A DNA stretch of 64,000 nt from Lineus longissimus (Eukaryota > Nemertea > Pilidiophora > Heteronemertea > Lineidae). Below are positions 1 to 10,363 of this stretch, piece by piece. Each line of letters begins with the position of its first letter. The first letter of the stretch is position 1. Location: assembly GCF_910592395.1 (NCBI RefSeq), contig NC_088313.1, positions 1,616,501 through 1,680,500 on the forward strand. The letters are read 5' to 3'. The position numbers and the translations under genes are program-made. Below the pieces are notes generated by a model. The model ran no database searches. It worked only from the letters and a program-made list of their open reading frames with translations, and had not been told where the DNA came from.

Positions 1-2057
1 ACTTGCTTTCCACCGCCCGTGAGAAACTTTGCCGGATGGCTGGAAGAGATGAATGTAGACGTTGAGTCGGGCCGTTGTACTCCACAATGACTACAGGGGA
101 GCCGAGGTATTGACGATTCACGCAGGAACGATTTGCGCAACATACAGGTATATAATGATCTGGCAGACATTTTCATTATTATCATGATTTGTGGGTGTCA
201 TGTGTGGCTTGTTACACATGCTGATTCTACACGAGAAGTTGCAAACAAAAGTGTTGTGAGGTAATACCGGTGAAGCGTTTAAAAAATAATCCATTAACGA
301 CCAATCATCTTCAATTAGAAGACGGTAGACGTGGACTTTGATAAGCACGACAGCGAAATCGGATGCAGTTACCATTCATCAGTTCGTAAAGTATACGTAA
401 TTGACAAAAAACAACCGTACGCAATAGTTTACTCAGAACTGGTTGTAGTTTGTCATTGTTTGCTGTTGGTTTTGTAACTATTTCGACCGATGTCGACTTA
501 GTTGTTCGTCGAATGCGGAACCTTTCTTTGTACGGACGTGGGTGAACTCTGTAATCTATATTCCTTATGAGTTGCAGTTAAACCTCGCTATTACACAGCA
601 ACATTCTGTAGCTCATATTTCAGTCATAACAACTTACTTTTCGTCGTTTCCTGATAATCAATTTATTCGATGACATCGATTTCCGCGCTAGCTTTTCCAG
701 TCTTTATGCCATACCGATATTCTATCGCTCATTTCGGAAGTAGTGCTAATAGCATTTCTGAATCGGAATGCTTTTCACTGTATTCTTTTTTTGCTTTGGA
801 AAAAAAGGTTATTTTTGATGTTATGGTGTTACAAGGCTTATTCGAACAAGTGGGGATTGATTGATTGCTTTTGCAGTGATTGCAGAATGCAAAAAGATGA
901 CTATGCTGATCGAGCCTCAGGGAAGGGCCCTTGCTTGGTCGGGGACAGTAAAGGGACCTTGGCATACGGATGTGACTGACTTCAACGGAAGATTACGTAA
1001 CATCGATGGAAGTTCTCTCGTCCTCATTTTATTGATCAAATTTAATTTTCTGAGAGTTTTTTTTTTTATCTTTTTTTTCTGTTTGGCGTTCGATCACGTC
1101 AGGTCTAGTTTTTGTTTTCGAAGCGAACCGACAATTTTGGCTACTGACGGCATCAAAACACAAAACACGTTTCTTGGCCAATCCGTGGCCATTGATATTC
1201 TTGGCAGTTCTTTAAAAAAACACCATTTGATCGTCTTATACCCGGCCGGCACACACCGTGGCATATTAGCCTACACTCCTCAGAAAATTCGAGCCAATTT
1301 TTTCCCCAGGCGTCCTGCTCGGCCAGGCGGAGGGAATTAGAGTTGACAGGCAAACCTATCTCATGAATGATTGAGTGAGATGACCGGGCGAAATCGATGC
1401 CTATCGATGACTATGCTATATATAAAATAAATATTCCGATGGGATTCGACGCGGGTACTTTTTCCAGTGGACTGTTATGATATGAGCGTATTTGGAATTA
1501 CAGCGTGTTCCAAAAAATCACCTTCATTAAAATTCTACAAAACACCACAAATTTGGGGATTTATCATCAATAGGCATCTGTATAAATCCCAATCTGAAAT
1601 TAACTTATTTAAAATCGACTTTGAATACACATTTCGAGACAACCGGCATTTATTGCACATACTGGAAACAAAGGTATTTATTGTATCCTCATTTTGATTA
1701 ATGCCTTTAGTTATTTCAGTGCAAATATTACAAAGTAATAAATACAAATGCAATCGTTCTCATATCATATATCAGATGAGATGGAAAGGGACTGCATGCT
1801 GGAAATGTCGAGGCTGAAATTGCAAGTCTTACCATATTCCCGCCCGAACGTTCACGCAATTCAATCATACACACGTCTGCTTTGAAAGCAGCAAAGAACC
1901 AATCATGCAAGATATCCAACACAGCAAATGTAAACACTTTCTTCAGAAGCAGGCACGAACAGTCATGTGGTGAATACTGCTATTAGACTGATCCTTCAAT
2001 ACCAAATAACTATGAAAAACTTATGATTGTCATGTGTAGTACCGATTGTAACCCTAC
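1..2057. other. Intergenic, no gene recognised
   Basis: Short open frames occur on both strands, the longest about 159 codons at 861-1340, but none has a recognisable domain. The long frame runs through T-rich low-complexity sequence near 1050-1085. A minus-strand open stretch around 1840-1930 ends at a GTAAGA donor-like site and could be an exon, but its reading frame does not join cleanly to the candidate exon at 2058-2226. Confidence 0.4.
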
Positions 2058-2226
2058 CTGTGATGTATCCTAAACAGAATGCACACCAAAATCTTGTCTT
2101 TTAAGGTGAAGACACCGACATAGCTTATCCAGGAAGATTTAAATCCTTCTGTTCTCTGGTAGAAATGATGTACACGCTGCACAACGAAACCCAGAACAGC
2201 GATTGCCTCAATTGCTTGACAATAAG
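2058..2226 (-). CDS. Candidate internal coding exon, function unknown
   Basis: An open minus-strand segment of 169 bp is bounded by an AG acceptor-like site (AG at 2227-2228) and a CAG|GTAGGG donor-like site after 2058. The predicted peptide has a hydrophobic stretch (AIEAIAVLGFVVQ) followed by VHHFYQRTEGF, as in a membrane protein. I do not recognise a family. The polypyrimidine tract is weak and no partner exon joins it in a convincing frame, so this may be chance. Confidence 0.2.
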
Positions 2227-2776
2227 CTAAGATTTCGCTCAAGCCTATCGGTGGGTTGAGGAACTAAAGTCCCTGGCTGGGCCACATTGATCCGTGGTAA
2301 AGACCGTACATGCTGAGACATCTATCCATGCACTGCGAAGGGAAAACGTTCATTAACATGCAGCTGGAAATGTTTCAAGTTATTATAAGAAAATAATGAA
2401 AAACTGATAGTAATGGTCATTGTGATAATGAGTTTTAAGTGGAGAGTTATCAACTCGGGTCAAATCGGAGTCAACATCGGAGAAGCGTGATAATTCAGTC
2501 AGATTTTGAATTTTTCCTTTTTTGTGCAATTTGTCGATGGAAACTACTTATGTAGAATAGGAGGTGACTGGGCAGCCGACAGCTGGGTTATATTGCCCTT
2601 AATAATACCGATGGTCCTTTGACTGGGTCTAAAACAATAAAAAGCTACGTCATCAATTTCCTTCAATGGTCGCCATGGTCAAGCCAAGAACCAGAAAGGA
2701 CCAGCGGTTGGTTTCGTCTTGGATGACCTTAGCCTGGTTCTCTGGCCTGCTTTTGACACAAAGGCGGTGGCGTGTT

Positions 2777-2793
2777 CTATATCTTAGAATTGG
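2777..2793 (+). repeat. 17-bp direct repeat, left copy
   Basis: The sequence CTATATCTTAGAATTGG is repeated exactly at 2913-2929, on the other side of the hammerhead-bearing insert. It is best read as a target-site duplication. Seventeen bp is longer than most cut-and-paste transposons make and lies in the range of retroposition. Confidence 0.8.
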
Positions 2794-2912
2794 TATGAAA
2801 ATATGGGAACAGGCGGCACTGTAACCCCACTGATGAGCCTATGCGATGCAAAATAAATGAGGCGAAACGCGTCTGGAGGTCTAACAGTGCCGCCTGTTCC
2901 CATATTTCCAAA
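2794..2912 (+). mobile_element. Small insert carrying a hammerhead ribozyme (retrozyme-like)
   Basis: A 119-bp segment lies between perfect 17-bp direct repeats. Its outer part is a perfect 24-bp inverted repeat, 2799-2822 against 2884-2907. The inner part is a hammerhead ribozyme core (separate entry). Type I hammerheads are known in Penelope-like elements and in small non-autonomous retroelements (retrozymes) that move through self-cleaved RNA. This insert has no reverse transcriptase and would be non-autonomous. A MITE that happens to carry a ribozyme is the alternative. Confidence 0.65.
2799..2907 (+). ncRNA. Type I hammerhead ribozyme
   Basis: All core elements are visible in order. Outer stem I is 2799-2822 paired with 2884-2907 (24/24). 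An internal loop follows (2823-2826 and 2877-2883), then inner stem I CCA 2827-2829 with TGG 2874-2876. The CUGAUGA box is 2830-2836. Stem II is GCCT 2837-2840 with AGGC 2860-2863, closed by a 19-nt loop. GAA is 2864-2866. Stem III is very short, AC 2867-2868 with GT 2871-2872 around a 2-nt loop. The cleavage nucleotide is C2873, so self-cleavage is predicted between 2873 and 2874. A tiny stem III is typical of metazoan retroelement hammerheads, which often act as dimers. The loops in stems I and II are placed for the usual tertiary contact. Cleavage is inferred, not shown. Confidence 0.8.
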
Positions 2913-2929
2913 CTATATCTTAGAATTGG
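2913..2929 (+). repeat. 17-bp direct repeat, right copy
   Basis: Exact copy of 2777-2793, closing the hammerhead-bearing insert. Confidence 0.8.
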
Positions 2930-5900
2930 ACAGAATCCCAGTCTATACCCGCGGAGGTGAATAACATGACAGTACCCTGATGTGCGAGGAAGACAACGGA
3001 CTATGACAAAGGATGCAGACGACGAAATGTGTTTTCGGTTTTAGCCACCTGGTGGCAATATCTGGAATGTAACCGAATTGAATTTGGTCTCCCAGGTATC
3101 ATTAGATAGTGGAGCATATGTACCGGCCTTCTGGAATAACAAAACGTGCCTTGCTAACCGACGATCGGACCACGACCTCTGGAGGCGAGCTAAAAACTGT
3201 CTTAATGATCCGGATTGGTTCTTAGGGATTTGTGTAGATGTCTCTTCGAGCAACCCCTGCGCAATAACCGATCAAAAACCAACAGTATCCTTGTTGATTT
3301 ACCCGAGGCGAGCCATACATTTTCAGTGCATACAGTGGATACACTGTCATACCGAGCGCTCTGGTATTGCAGTATTCACTTGCATCGAGGTTACCCATCC
3401 TACAGAAAAACTCGTGACCGGTCACCGGAAGCTTACGCCCCCAAATCGAGTTCATGACGAGTGAATTGCCGTCAAGTACCAGTCTCTGTAATGAGTGAAT
3501 GAAGGAGACTGGTGAAAGAGTCTTAGAAGTACTCTAGGTGTTAGTTCGGTTAATTTGTTCGCAAGAAGTGTCGTAAGATCATCGCTGTAGCCTTGACCTC
3601 TTAAACCTGATAAGAAATGTCACACTTTGAAATATTCCAGTGCGGAAATAAAGTTTGGTGTTTCAAAGAGCCAAGTTCGCTGCCCAATTGACCAAACAAA
3701 TCGAATCTAGACTCATTTGACGACAAGACACCAGATGTCTCTTCACAGGTCAATGTCATAATGATTTCCTCAGCTGATTATAGATTTAGAAGGCTCCCTT
3801 TCCTTTTGCTTGGCAGAATCTCAAGAACTACTAATGACTTTGCTAAGAACAAAATCACTGGTCAGTATCTTTACCTGATTTGAAAAGCTCAAATTTGGTG
3901 CGCTAATGGGGATATATAAGCATTGCTGATATGTTTAGAATGGGTATAGAAGGTGCTTGCACGACCTTCTGTGAGTGTTTCGGACGTCAACCAGACAAAA
4001 AAAAGTCGTGGATTGCGTACAGTCAATTTAGCGTTAAACCTCGATCAATTTCAGGGTAAACTGAACTGAGCCCGCAGATGAGTATTGATATTTTGCACCA
4101 GATACGTTGTACATGTTTTTGCCTTGTCTTTGCTTTGAGTAGCAAAACTGATCTTTATATTCGCATATTTACTCATGACAGTAAATGAGAGTGAAGATTG
4201 CAAGCTTCTTTGCAATCAGCACGTAAGCCCCCTACTTATGTTGATAAAACACCACCAAATGATTGTATAAGGAAATAAGCGGTGTGATCATTATTAATGC
4301 TGACAAGATAGCCTAGTTAATGAGTTCCTCTGTCGTCAATCCAGTAAATACTAACTCGTGATTCCCTATAGAGTTTCGCTGATAGTTTACAATTTTGATC
4401 ACTTAAATTATCTCTCTGTTTAGATAGGCACTTGAGGAGGCCGCGCTCCGATCCGTTATTGACCAGTCGCTGTTGACAGGAAAGAAATTCTGCACCCCTT
4501 TCGTGAATTATGCCCAAGACTCTGGCGAGGCACGCCATCAAGTGTGTGTTTAGCGAACATAAGACATTTTTACACTCTTTTTTCCTTCATTTTCTCTTCC
4601 AGTGACCACTCCGAGGTGAACTTCCCCACAGTTTGTCATTGCATAAGCCATCTATTTGCTCGCGCCTCGAAACTGCTTCGATTGAGTGAGAAACCGTCAT
4701 ATCACCTTCAATTAAGGTGCATGGCAATAATGGCGCGGCGGTTAGGCCAATCCCTGGAATCATCAAGAAAGTTGCCGTGAGTGAGACCTACTTCAACAGT
4801 CAAATTAGGCCAGTTCAGCCATCTGAAATGAAAGAAGAGCATCAAATGAACCCCAGAGGGTCTAAAATAACTACATACTTACAGGCGAGTATTACTGAGA
4901 TACCCCACCTTTAAATTTGCTAAATCATGCTGATTTACAACCGGGGAGGCTAAATGCTAAATGTTATGGGGAGTGTCTTCAAATTCCTGGAATAAGGAAT
5001 GGCCTCTCTTTTGCACGCAAGCCTTTCATTGCGTTTCATTTAATACGGCACTTCCTTCAGTTCTCATGAATTTCTCATAACGTTGTCAGCCACCAGCTTT
5101 CGCAGTGGCACTCGCGGCCTTGTCAGATAGATTAAAAAAATAACAACACTCGCGTCCAAGAGAAAATAATAGGGAACAACATCCTAATTTGGAATGTCCT
5201 TAGACAAATAAACGAAACACGGTTCTTCCATTTACATTTATTTCTCGTGGGGTTTGTTTATCTTTTCGAATGCAGTAGCTCGTCATTTCTTCCAATCGTT
5301 TTGGGAATTGTGGTTGTGTATGCTTTTTGACAGTGGCATTTTATATCGTCCGTGTGGGTGTATGGCAAGGACTGGTTTAATTTTGTGATCACTACAAACC
5401 ATAATACTGTACGTCACATACATTATCTTGGAATTAGAGTTTGCTTTGGTGACAAGTACGAAAGCCTAACGCTTTGAGTATTTCCGTTTCTGAGCGTTTC
5501 CCATCATTCTGCAGAACGGCTGAAAGATAGATCAACGTACTCTTCTCTCATATCTTCTCATGAAAAGTCTTGATATCTCTTTAGCAGTCTACTGCAGTAC
5601 ATTATTATGGGAAACAACGGAAACGTTGCACCTGTCCTGTATACAATATTCACATCCCTTAATAGTCCTCATGAAATGAAGTGTATAAACGCGTCTGACA
5701 AATTGTGCAGTGGGAAAAAAGACTAGTTATTTATTTTGACCATGAGACACTTTAAGTTTCCTGCAGGAGTTGTAACAGTGGATGGTAGTGTGGGAAGCCA
5801 GTTTCAACTTGGTAGGATCACATTTAGCTAACCACCTACGCGGCCAAGTCACGCCATTTTGGAGAGAACAGTGTGACCGGAATACGAATTTTGTTCGTGC

Positions 5901-6563
5901 CCTTCAAATGTTGCTAAAAAAGAAGTATCATTTGGTAGAGACATCACCCGATGGAATATATGACGTAAAGTGTAACTTTAGGTTAATTCTGTGATAGTTC
6001 TAGAAAGAATTTTCGTCGGTTTTAGTAATGAAAATAAATTGCCAGTGTCACCTACGAGCCTTTGTCGCTCGAGAGATTAATACTGAAAGGTAACGTGTTC
6101 TTTAGAGCCAGCGTGGGGCTCAGGGCGAGTTTGAGGATGCCATCTTCAAACCTGTTGACTGTCGTGCTCCATCTGATCACCTTTTTAAGGATACTTTTTT
6201 CAATCGAGCAAGAGCCGACATTAATTCCATCTCAGCATGCTGCCAGTGTGGGAACCTATTGGCTCACATGTTTTTACAGTGTTTTTGCCGCCTGCTAAAA
6301 CCATAATGCACTTAACGTTACCACACGCACCTTTCAAAACACTTGGTTATGCTTTTACCTGATTACTGTGTGGGTTAGGTTACGATCTCAAACAGAGATT
6401 GGGGTGGGGTAAGACTTTCTAAAGCCAGATTATGTGCCGCGGCTTCATGGAAAAAGTAACCAGAGTGTCTGCTTTTGTTGCGGACAGTGCGAGGGAAAAA
6501 GAACAGATGAGCCGTAATCCACCCACTTCGGGGTCTCATAATTGATAGGTTAAGGTTTTTGAT
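2930..6563. other. Intergenic, no gene recognised
   Basis: The longest open frame is 128 codons at 3078-3464 on the plus strand, with no known domain and overlapped by other open frames. A small hairpin with 9-bp arms (ACCAGTCTC) lies near 3479-3515. I see no RNA gene or transposon protein. Confidence 0.4.
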
Positions 6564-6567
6564 CAGG

Positions 6568-6729
6568 TGTGGCGGGGATAGTAGTCCTAGGGCTGATAGT
6601 CCGTGTAACAATAGCCCGCATTGCTAAATGTTTTGGTTAGGGTTAGCGGTACAATAGATCATGCTGCTTAATTGGTCAAATACAATGCTACCGGACTATG
6701 ACTCCAGGGGGACTATATCCGCTGTCACA
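6568..6729 (+). mobile_element. CCGG-flanked MITE, family A, copy 1
   Basis: A 162-bp element with imperfect inverted ends, TGTGGCGGGG at the left and the complement of TGTGACAGCG at the right. The right flank is CCGG (6730-6733); the left flank CAGG (6564-6567) is one base off. It matches the copies at 9874 and 10198 almost base for base. CCGG target duplications with ends beginning TGT are the published signature of Ginger1 transposons, so a non-autonomous Ginger1-type element is inferred. It contains one TTAGGG-like hexamer in a GGTTAGGGTTAG context, which is not a telomere array. Confidence 0.75.
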
Positions 6730-6733
6730 CCGG

Positions 6734-7338
6734 GAACGAGAACGACAACGATGTGGTATTTTGACGATAGATACCGCATAGCTATTGCTATTGCTATTAA
6801 ATCGATTTGATATCGCAAATGAAGAATTCTACCTCGACAGCCACTTTTGACATAATGTTGTGAAGATAGAATTATGTCATAACTGATTGCCATCATATGT
6901 TCAAGACGGCCATATTGGATGATGCGATAGGCTATTCATATCCAGTGATGATGCACAGCTGATATAGAAATCTGTTTGGCTTCAATAGTTATTGAAGTGT
7001 TGATGCAATGATAGAATTATACTCCGGACCGCCTATTTCAATGACAGAAGACAGAAAGAGAGCAATCTGCCGTAAAGGGGCACCTTATGATGACGACAAG
7101 TGCATTACAACACATTGAGGCAAAAAATCAGTCCCACGCGATCATGGCTCGAATACCAATTCGAGAGATGAAAAAAAATCACACATGTACATGTACGTGT
7201 ATGTTGGACTCGTATTCGAGACACTGGCAACCCAACTGCTGAGATGAACGGACAAGCGATTACCTATTACATTCATGAGTTCATTTGCCGCCTTTAAAAA
7301 TATATAGAGATGGCTATAAACTGCACGTCGTTTTGTTC
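6734..7338. other. Intergenic, downstream of GPCR
   Basis: No coding sequence recognised. An ACATGTACATGTACGTG-type patch lies near 7184-7202. This segment would hold the 3' UTR of the minus-strand GPCR, but I see no canonical AATAAA on that strand close to the stop codon. Confidence 0.35.
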
Positions 7339-8433
7339 CTATCTACTTCTCGCTGACTCGCTTATACCAGCGAATACTTTAAACATCATGTAAACCTCAC
7401 GCCGAAACTGACTTCCGCTGACACAGTACAATATGAAGTTTATTGTATTATTGATGTACATTGTCGAAATTGTTGCAGTGCTCGCCAACTCTAAATTCAT
7501 AGACTCGCCATGGGTGTAACCTTTTGTAACCCTTTTCACCGCCATGAACGTGATAAAGAATATGCCTGATGGCAATAGAAGCAAGAGAAACATACAGCTG
7601 ACGGTAGTCAACATGTAAGTCATACTTGTAAGTTGCGTCGATTGCGGGTCATCACACCGTCCGCTTGAAGACTGGAGTTTCCTGCGGTGGGCATATCCTT
7701 GAATGACCTTGTACAATATGGCACTGTTGCAAAATCCAATAACTGTAAACGGGATCAAAGTGCGAAATATCAAATCAAGAGGGTTCCACGCATCATACCA
7801 GAAATTTACATACGCCGCATTTAACTGAGAACACCGTTGCCTTTTTGTAGCAGGGTCCTGAAACATTCGTAGGTAGTAAAGCATATGTGAATTGAGAGCG
7901 AAAAGGAATATTGCCACTAGAAATAAAGCAACCCATACATGCTTTTTTCTGCAAATGGCGATGGCTTTCAGAGGAAAGGACACCGAGATCCATCGTTCGA
8001 CTGTTAACAGCATGACGTTCCAACTGGCACATTGGATAAAGTAATATGTGCAGAATATGTGGAGGGGGCATGAAAATTGAGTGAGGAGTCGGATGTCCAG
8101 ACCAAACATATGCAATAACCAGAACTGCATTAATCCGATCCATAGACAGAGAGAGTCTACAACTGCTAAAGAAATCAGCAATATCCTTGTTGAAGCCTTT
8201 CCAAACTTTCGTTTTACGAGGACTAATATGGTCAAAGCATTCAGAATGGTGCCTACGACGATGAGAACTGGCGAACCATATCGAGCAAGGGCCAGATGGA
8301 CCCACCATTGCCAGTAAGCATGTTGCCAGACCGCTATGACTGTTTGATCGGTTGTATCAGTGAATCTATCATGCAATGAAAAATCGTTTCCAGCAGTAGC
8401 ATGGGTTGTGTTGGCGGTCGTTGGCACAGCCAT
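7339..8433 (-). CDS. Class A (rhodopsin-like) GPCR, probable neuropeptide-type orphan receptor
   Basis: Intronless frame of 364 residues, the normal length for a class A receptor at the plasma membrane. The extracellular N-terminus has a glycosylation sequon (NTT, residue 8). Seven hydrophobic segments lie at about 54-74, 83-105, 125-145, 166-183, 222-244, 272-297 and 318-340. Visible family residues are N65 in TM1, LAVVD with D93 in TM2, C122 and C201 for the TM3-ECL2 disulfide, ERW (146-148) in place of DRY, P228 in TM5, P288 in TM6, and NFILY (332-336) in place of NPxxY. A basic, cysteine-containing loop lies between TM5 and TM6. The FILYC..G..FRRE end resembles FMRFamide/TRH-receptor-like families. 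The ligand cannot be deduced. The GPCR at 29087 shares its WNV, FPxKA and FxLNS/AFNS signatures. No splice site is needed before this ATG, but an upstream exon cannot be excluded. Confidence 0.93.
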   Translation of the reverse strand: MAVPTTANTTHATAGNDFSLHDRFTDTTDQTVIAVWQHAYWQWWVHLALARYGSPVLIVVGTILNALTILVLVKRKFGKASTRILLISLAVVDSLCLWIGLMQFWLLHMFGLDIRLLTQFSCPLHIFCTYYFIQCASWNVMLLTVERWISVSFPLKAIAICRKKHVWVALFLVAIFLFALNSHMLYYLRMFQDPATKRQRCSQLNAAYVNFWYDAWNPLDLIFRTLIPFTVIGFCNSAILYKVIQGYAHRRKLQSSSGRCDDPQSTQLTSMTYMLTTVSCMFLLLLLPSGIFFITFMAVKRVTKGYTHGESMNLELASTATISTMYINNTINFILYCVSGSQFRREVYMMFKVFAGISESARSR

Positions 8434-8491
8434 AGTGGCCGTAACTTTGATCGTGCTATCGGTGTCTCGTATTGCCTCGCGTATTTCAATG

Positions 8492-8848
8492 TGTTATGAT
8501 ATCAAATTACAATATCGCGTTTTGAGGCAGATTGAAAAAAAGATTGATTATTTAAAATACGATGTCGCCTTGTTGCGTAATAGAAACTGACGGTTGAAAC
8601 ATGTCTAGATTAACGAAAATGGTATGGGGTTAAAGATGATACAACGCGTCAAATAGTTGAGAAAAAATCTGTTATGTTATCAAATTGCAATATCGCGTTC
8701 TCAAGCAGAATGAAAATAAGATTGATCAATCAAAATACGAAATCGTCTTGTGGAATGTCAAAGAAACTGACTATTGAAACTTGTCGAAGGAGTATGTGGT
8801 TACGACCCAGCGCGTCAAAAGGGTGCTAAAAAAGACCTGGTTGACATC
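8492..8848 (+). repeat. Diverged tandem duplication, about 178 bp x 2
   Basis: The segment starting TGTTATGATATCAAATTACA at 8492 recurs in diverged form at 8670 (TGTTATGTTATCAAATTGCA). Similarity continues through the AAACTGAC.(A/G)TTGAAAC.TGTC block and the CGCGTCAAA block. It lies just upstream of the minus-strand GPCR start, in its presumed promoter region. Confidence 0.6.
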
Positions 8849-9869
8849 GCAACTCGGTGTCAATCTCATTGGCACTTAACCTTCCAACTGCGCTGAGAAG
8901 CTAGAAGCTTTCTCGGATCCGCATTTGACGCTAATCAACCGGCAGCCAAGTGGATGGCTCTCAACTAATTGGCCAGACCTCGCTAGAGAGAGATTATCCA
9001 AAACCCGAATGGGGTTGCAAAAAATGAATGATGTAGCATACCAGTTCGCATGCCGGGGATCTAGTCAATAATGCATAAGAGTTATCTCGAGCGCTCCAGC
9101 AAGAGCAGAATATTCATAAGCAGCTCTGGTGCAATTGCTGTGGTGACTTGTGTTCAGATGAACATTTTCAAAAAATGCTAAGAGTGACATTGAAAGTTGG
9201 TCTCAAAAGAATTAAAAAGATAAGTCAAACACAGTCAGTCAGTCGTATTTATTGCACCAGAACCTGCCATCGGCAGGGGTTCGGAGTACCATCCAAATAG
9301 GAGAATTTCCGTTCATATTGGCGTACATTGCATTACCGGCTACATGGGCGCGGTAAAATCGATCATGATTTTAGAGAACCAGGTTGTTAGAAATGCCAAG
9401 GTAAGTTCTAGACTTGATTTTGCTATGATAATTCACTTCCTGATTCCAACCTTCAATGGGCTGACTCGATTTTATACTCATTTCTTGATGGTGCCCTGAT
9501 TTACCAATAGTGATTATGGAAGATATCAATATTTTACTGATAGAATTACAAAAGTAAGACCATACCCACAATCATATTCTCTATTAGCCGCCGATGTTCG
9601 CAGCCGTCCAGATTAGATCAGATCGGGAAATCCCAGTGATCATCGAAACTAATGATCACCCTCGGTCAAATTGGTCCACAGATATATCTAGATTGATTGT
9701 GGGACAATCCTAATTATTTGGCGGTACATTGGCCAGAGAATCGATGGGCATCTGATTGAGAGGTGAAGAGGAGACTGGTCATTAGTGCTATATTTGACGT
9801 TTAGTTTTGCCATCAGATAACACGATAGCAGTCATCTGGAAGGTGTTATTGACCTATTGACCAGGAGAA
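8849..9869. other. Intergenic, no gene recognised
   Basis: Only short open frames, all below 70 codons. No transposon ends, RNA genes or coding domains noticed. Confidence 0.4.
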
Positions 9870-9873
9870 CCGG

Positions 9874-10035
9874 TGTGACAGCGGATATAGTCCCCCTGGA
9901 GTCATAGTCCGGTAGCATTGTATTTGACCAATTAAGCAGCATGATCTATTGTACCGCTAACCCTAACCAAAACATTTAGCAATGCGGGCTATTGTTACAC
10001 GGACTATCAGCCCTAGGACTACTATCCCTTGCACA
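9874..10035 (-). mobile_element. CCGG-flanked MITE, family A, copy 2
   Basis: Exactly 162 bp, in inverted orientation to copies 1 and 3. CCGG flanks both ends, at 9870-9873 and 10036-10039. The inverted ends are TGTGACAGCG and the complement of TGTGCAAGGG. It sits 158 bp from copy 3 as an inverted pair. Because each copy has its own CCGG borders, two separate insertions are more likely than one element with 162-bp inverted ends. Confidence 0.8.
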
Positions 10036-10197
10036 CCGGGAGAGCGCCATCGAAGTATTACAAAACTAGTAGGACTGCTTACTTCTGAAAAGCACCAGCA
10101 ATGCCATCCTGGCGGAAGGGAAAATGGTAGAGGGAACTTTTGATATACGAAGTTGACAACCTGACTAAGATTGCCAAAATATGCAGGGTAAAGCCGG

Positions 10198-10359
10198 TGT
10201 GACGGGGATAGTAGTCCTAGGGCTGATAGTCCGTGTAACAATAGCCCGCATTGCTAAATGTTTTGGTTAGGGTTAGCGGTACAATAGATCATGCTGCTTA
10301 ATTGGTCAAATACAATGCTACCGGACTATGACTCCAGGGGGACTATATCCGCTGTCACA
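10198..10359 (+). mobile_element. CCGG-flanked MITE, family A, copy 3
   Basis: 162 bp, flanked by CCGG at 10194-10197 and 10360-10363. Ends are TGTGACGGGG and the complement of TGTGACAGCG. Nearly identical to copy 1 and to the reverse complement of copy 2. The near identity suggests recent activity or exchange between copies. Confidence 0.82.
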
Positions 10360-10363
10360 CCGG

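Noticed and set aside
861-1340. 159-codon plus-strand open frame
   Set aside because: No domain recognised, and it runs through a T-rich tract that encodes a run of Phe/Ile. Likely chance.
3078-3464. 128-codon plus-strand open frame
   Set aside because: Overlapped by other open frames on both strands, with no family resemblance or splice context.
6625-6650. Telomere repeat remnant (TTAGGG-like)
   Set aside because: A single GGTTAGGGTTAG occurrence that is part of every family A MITE, not a telomeric array.
8360-8590. Plus-strand 76-codon frame with a membrane segment and a helical, charged tail
   Set aside because: Its hydrophobic part is antisense to the start of the minus-strand GPCR and the rest is in a diverged tandem repeat. 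No independent support.
9874-10359. One large transposon with 162-bp inverted ends
   Set aside because: Each half has its own CCGG on both sides and a solitary copy exists at 6568, so separate insertions are simpler. Still worth testing.
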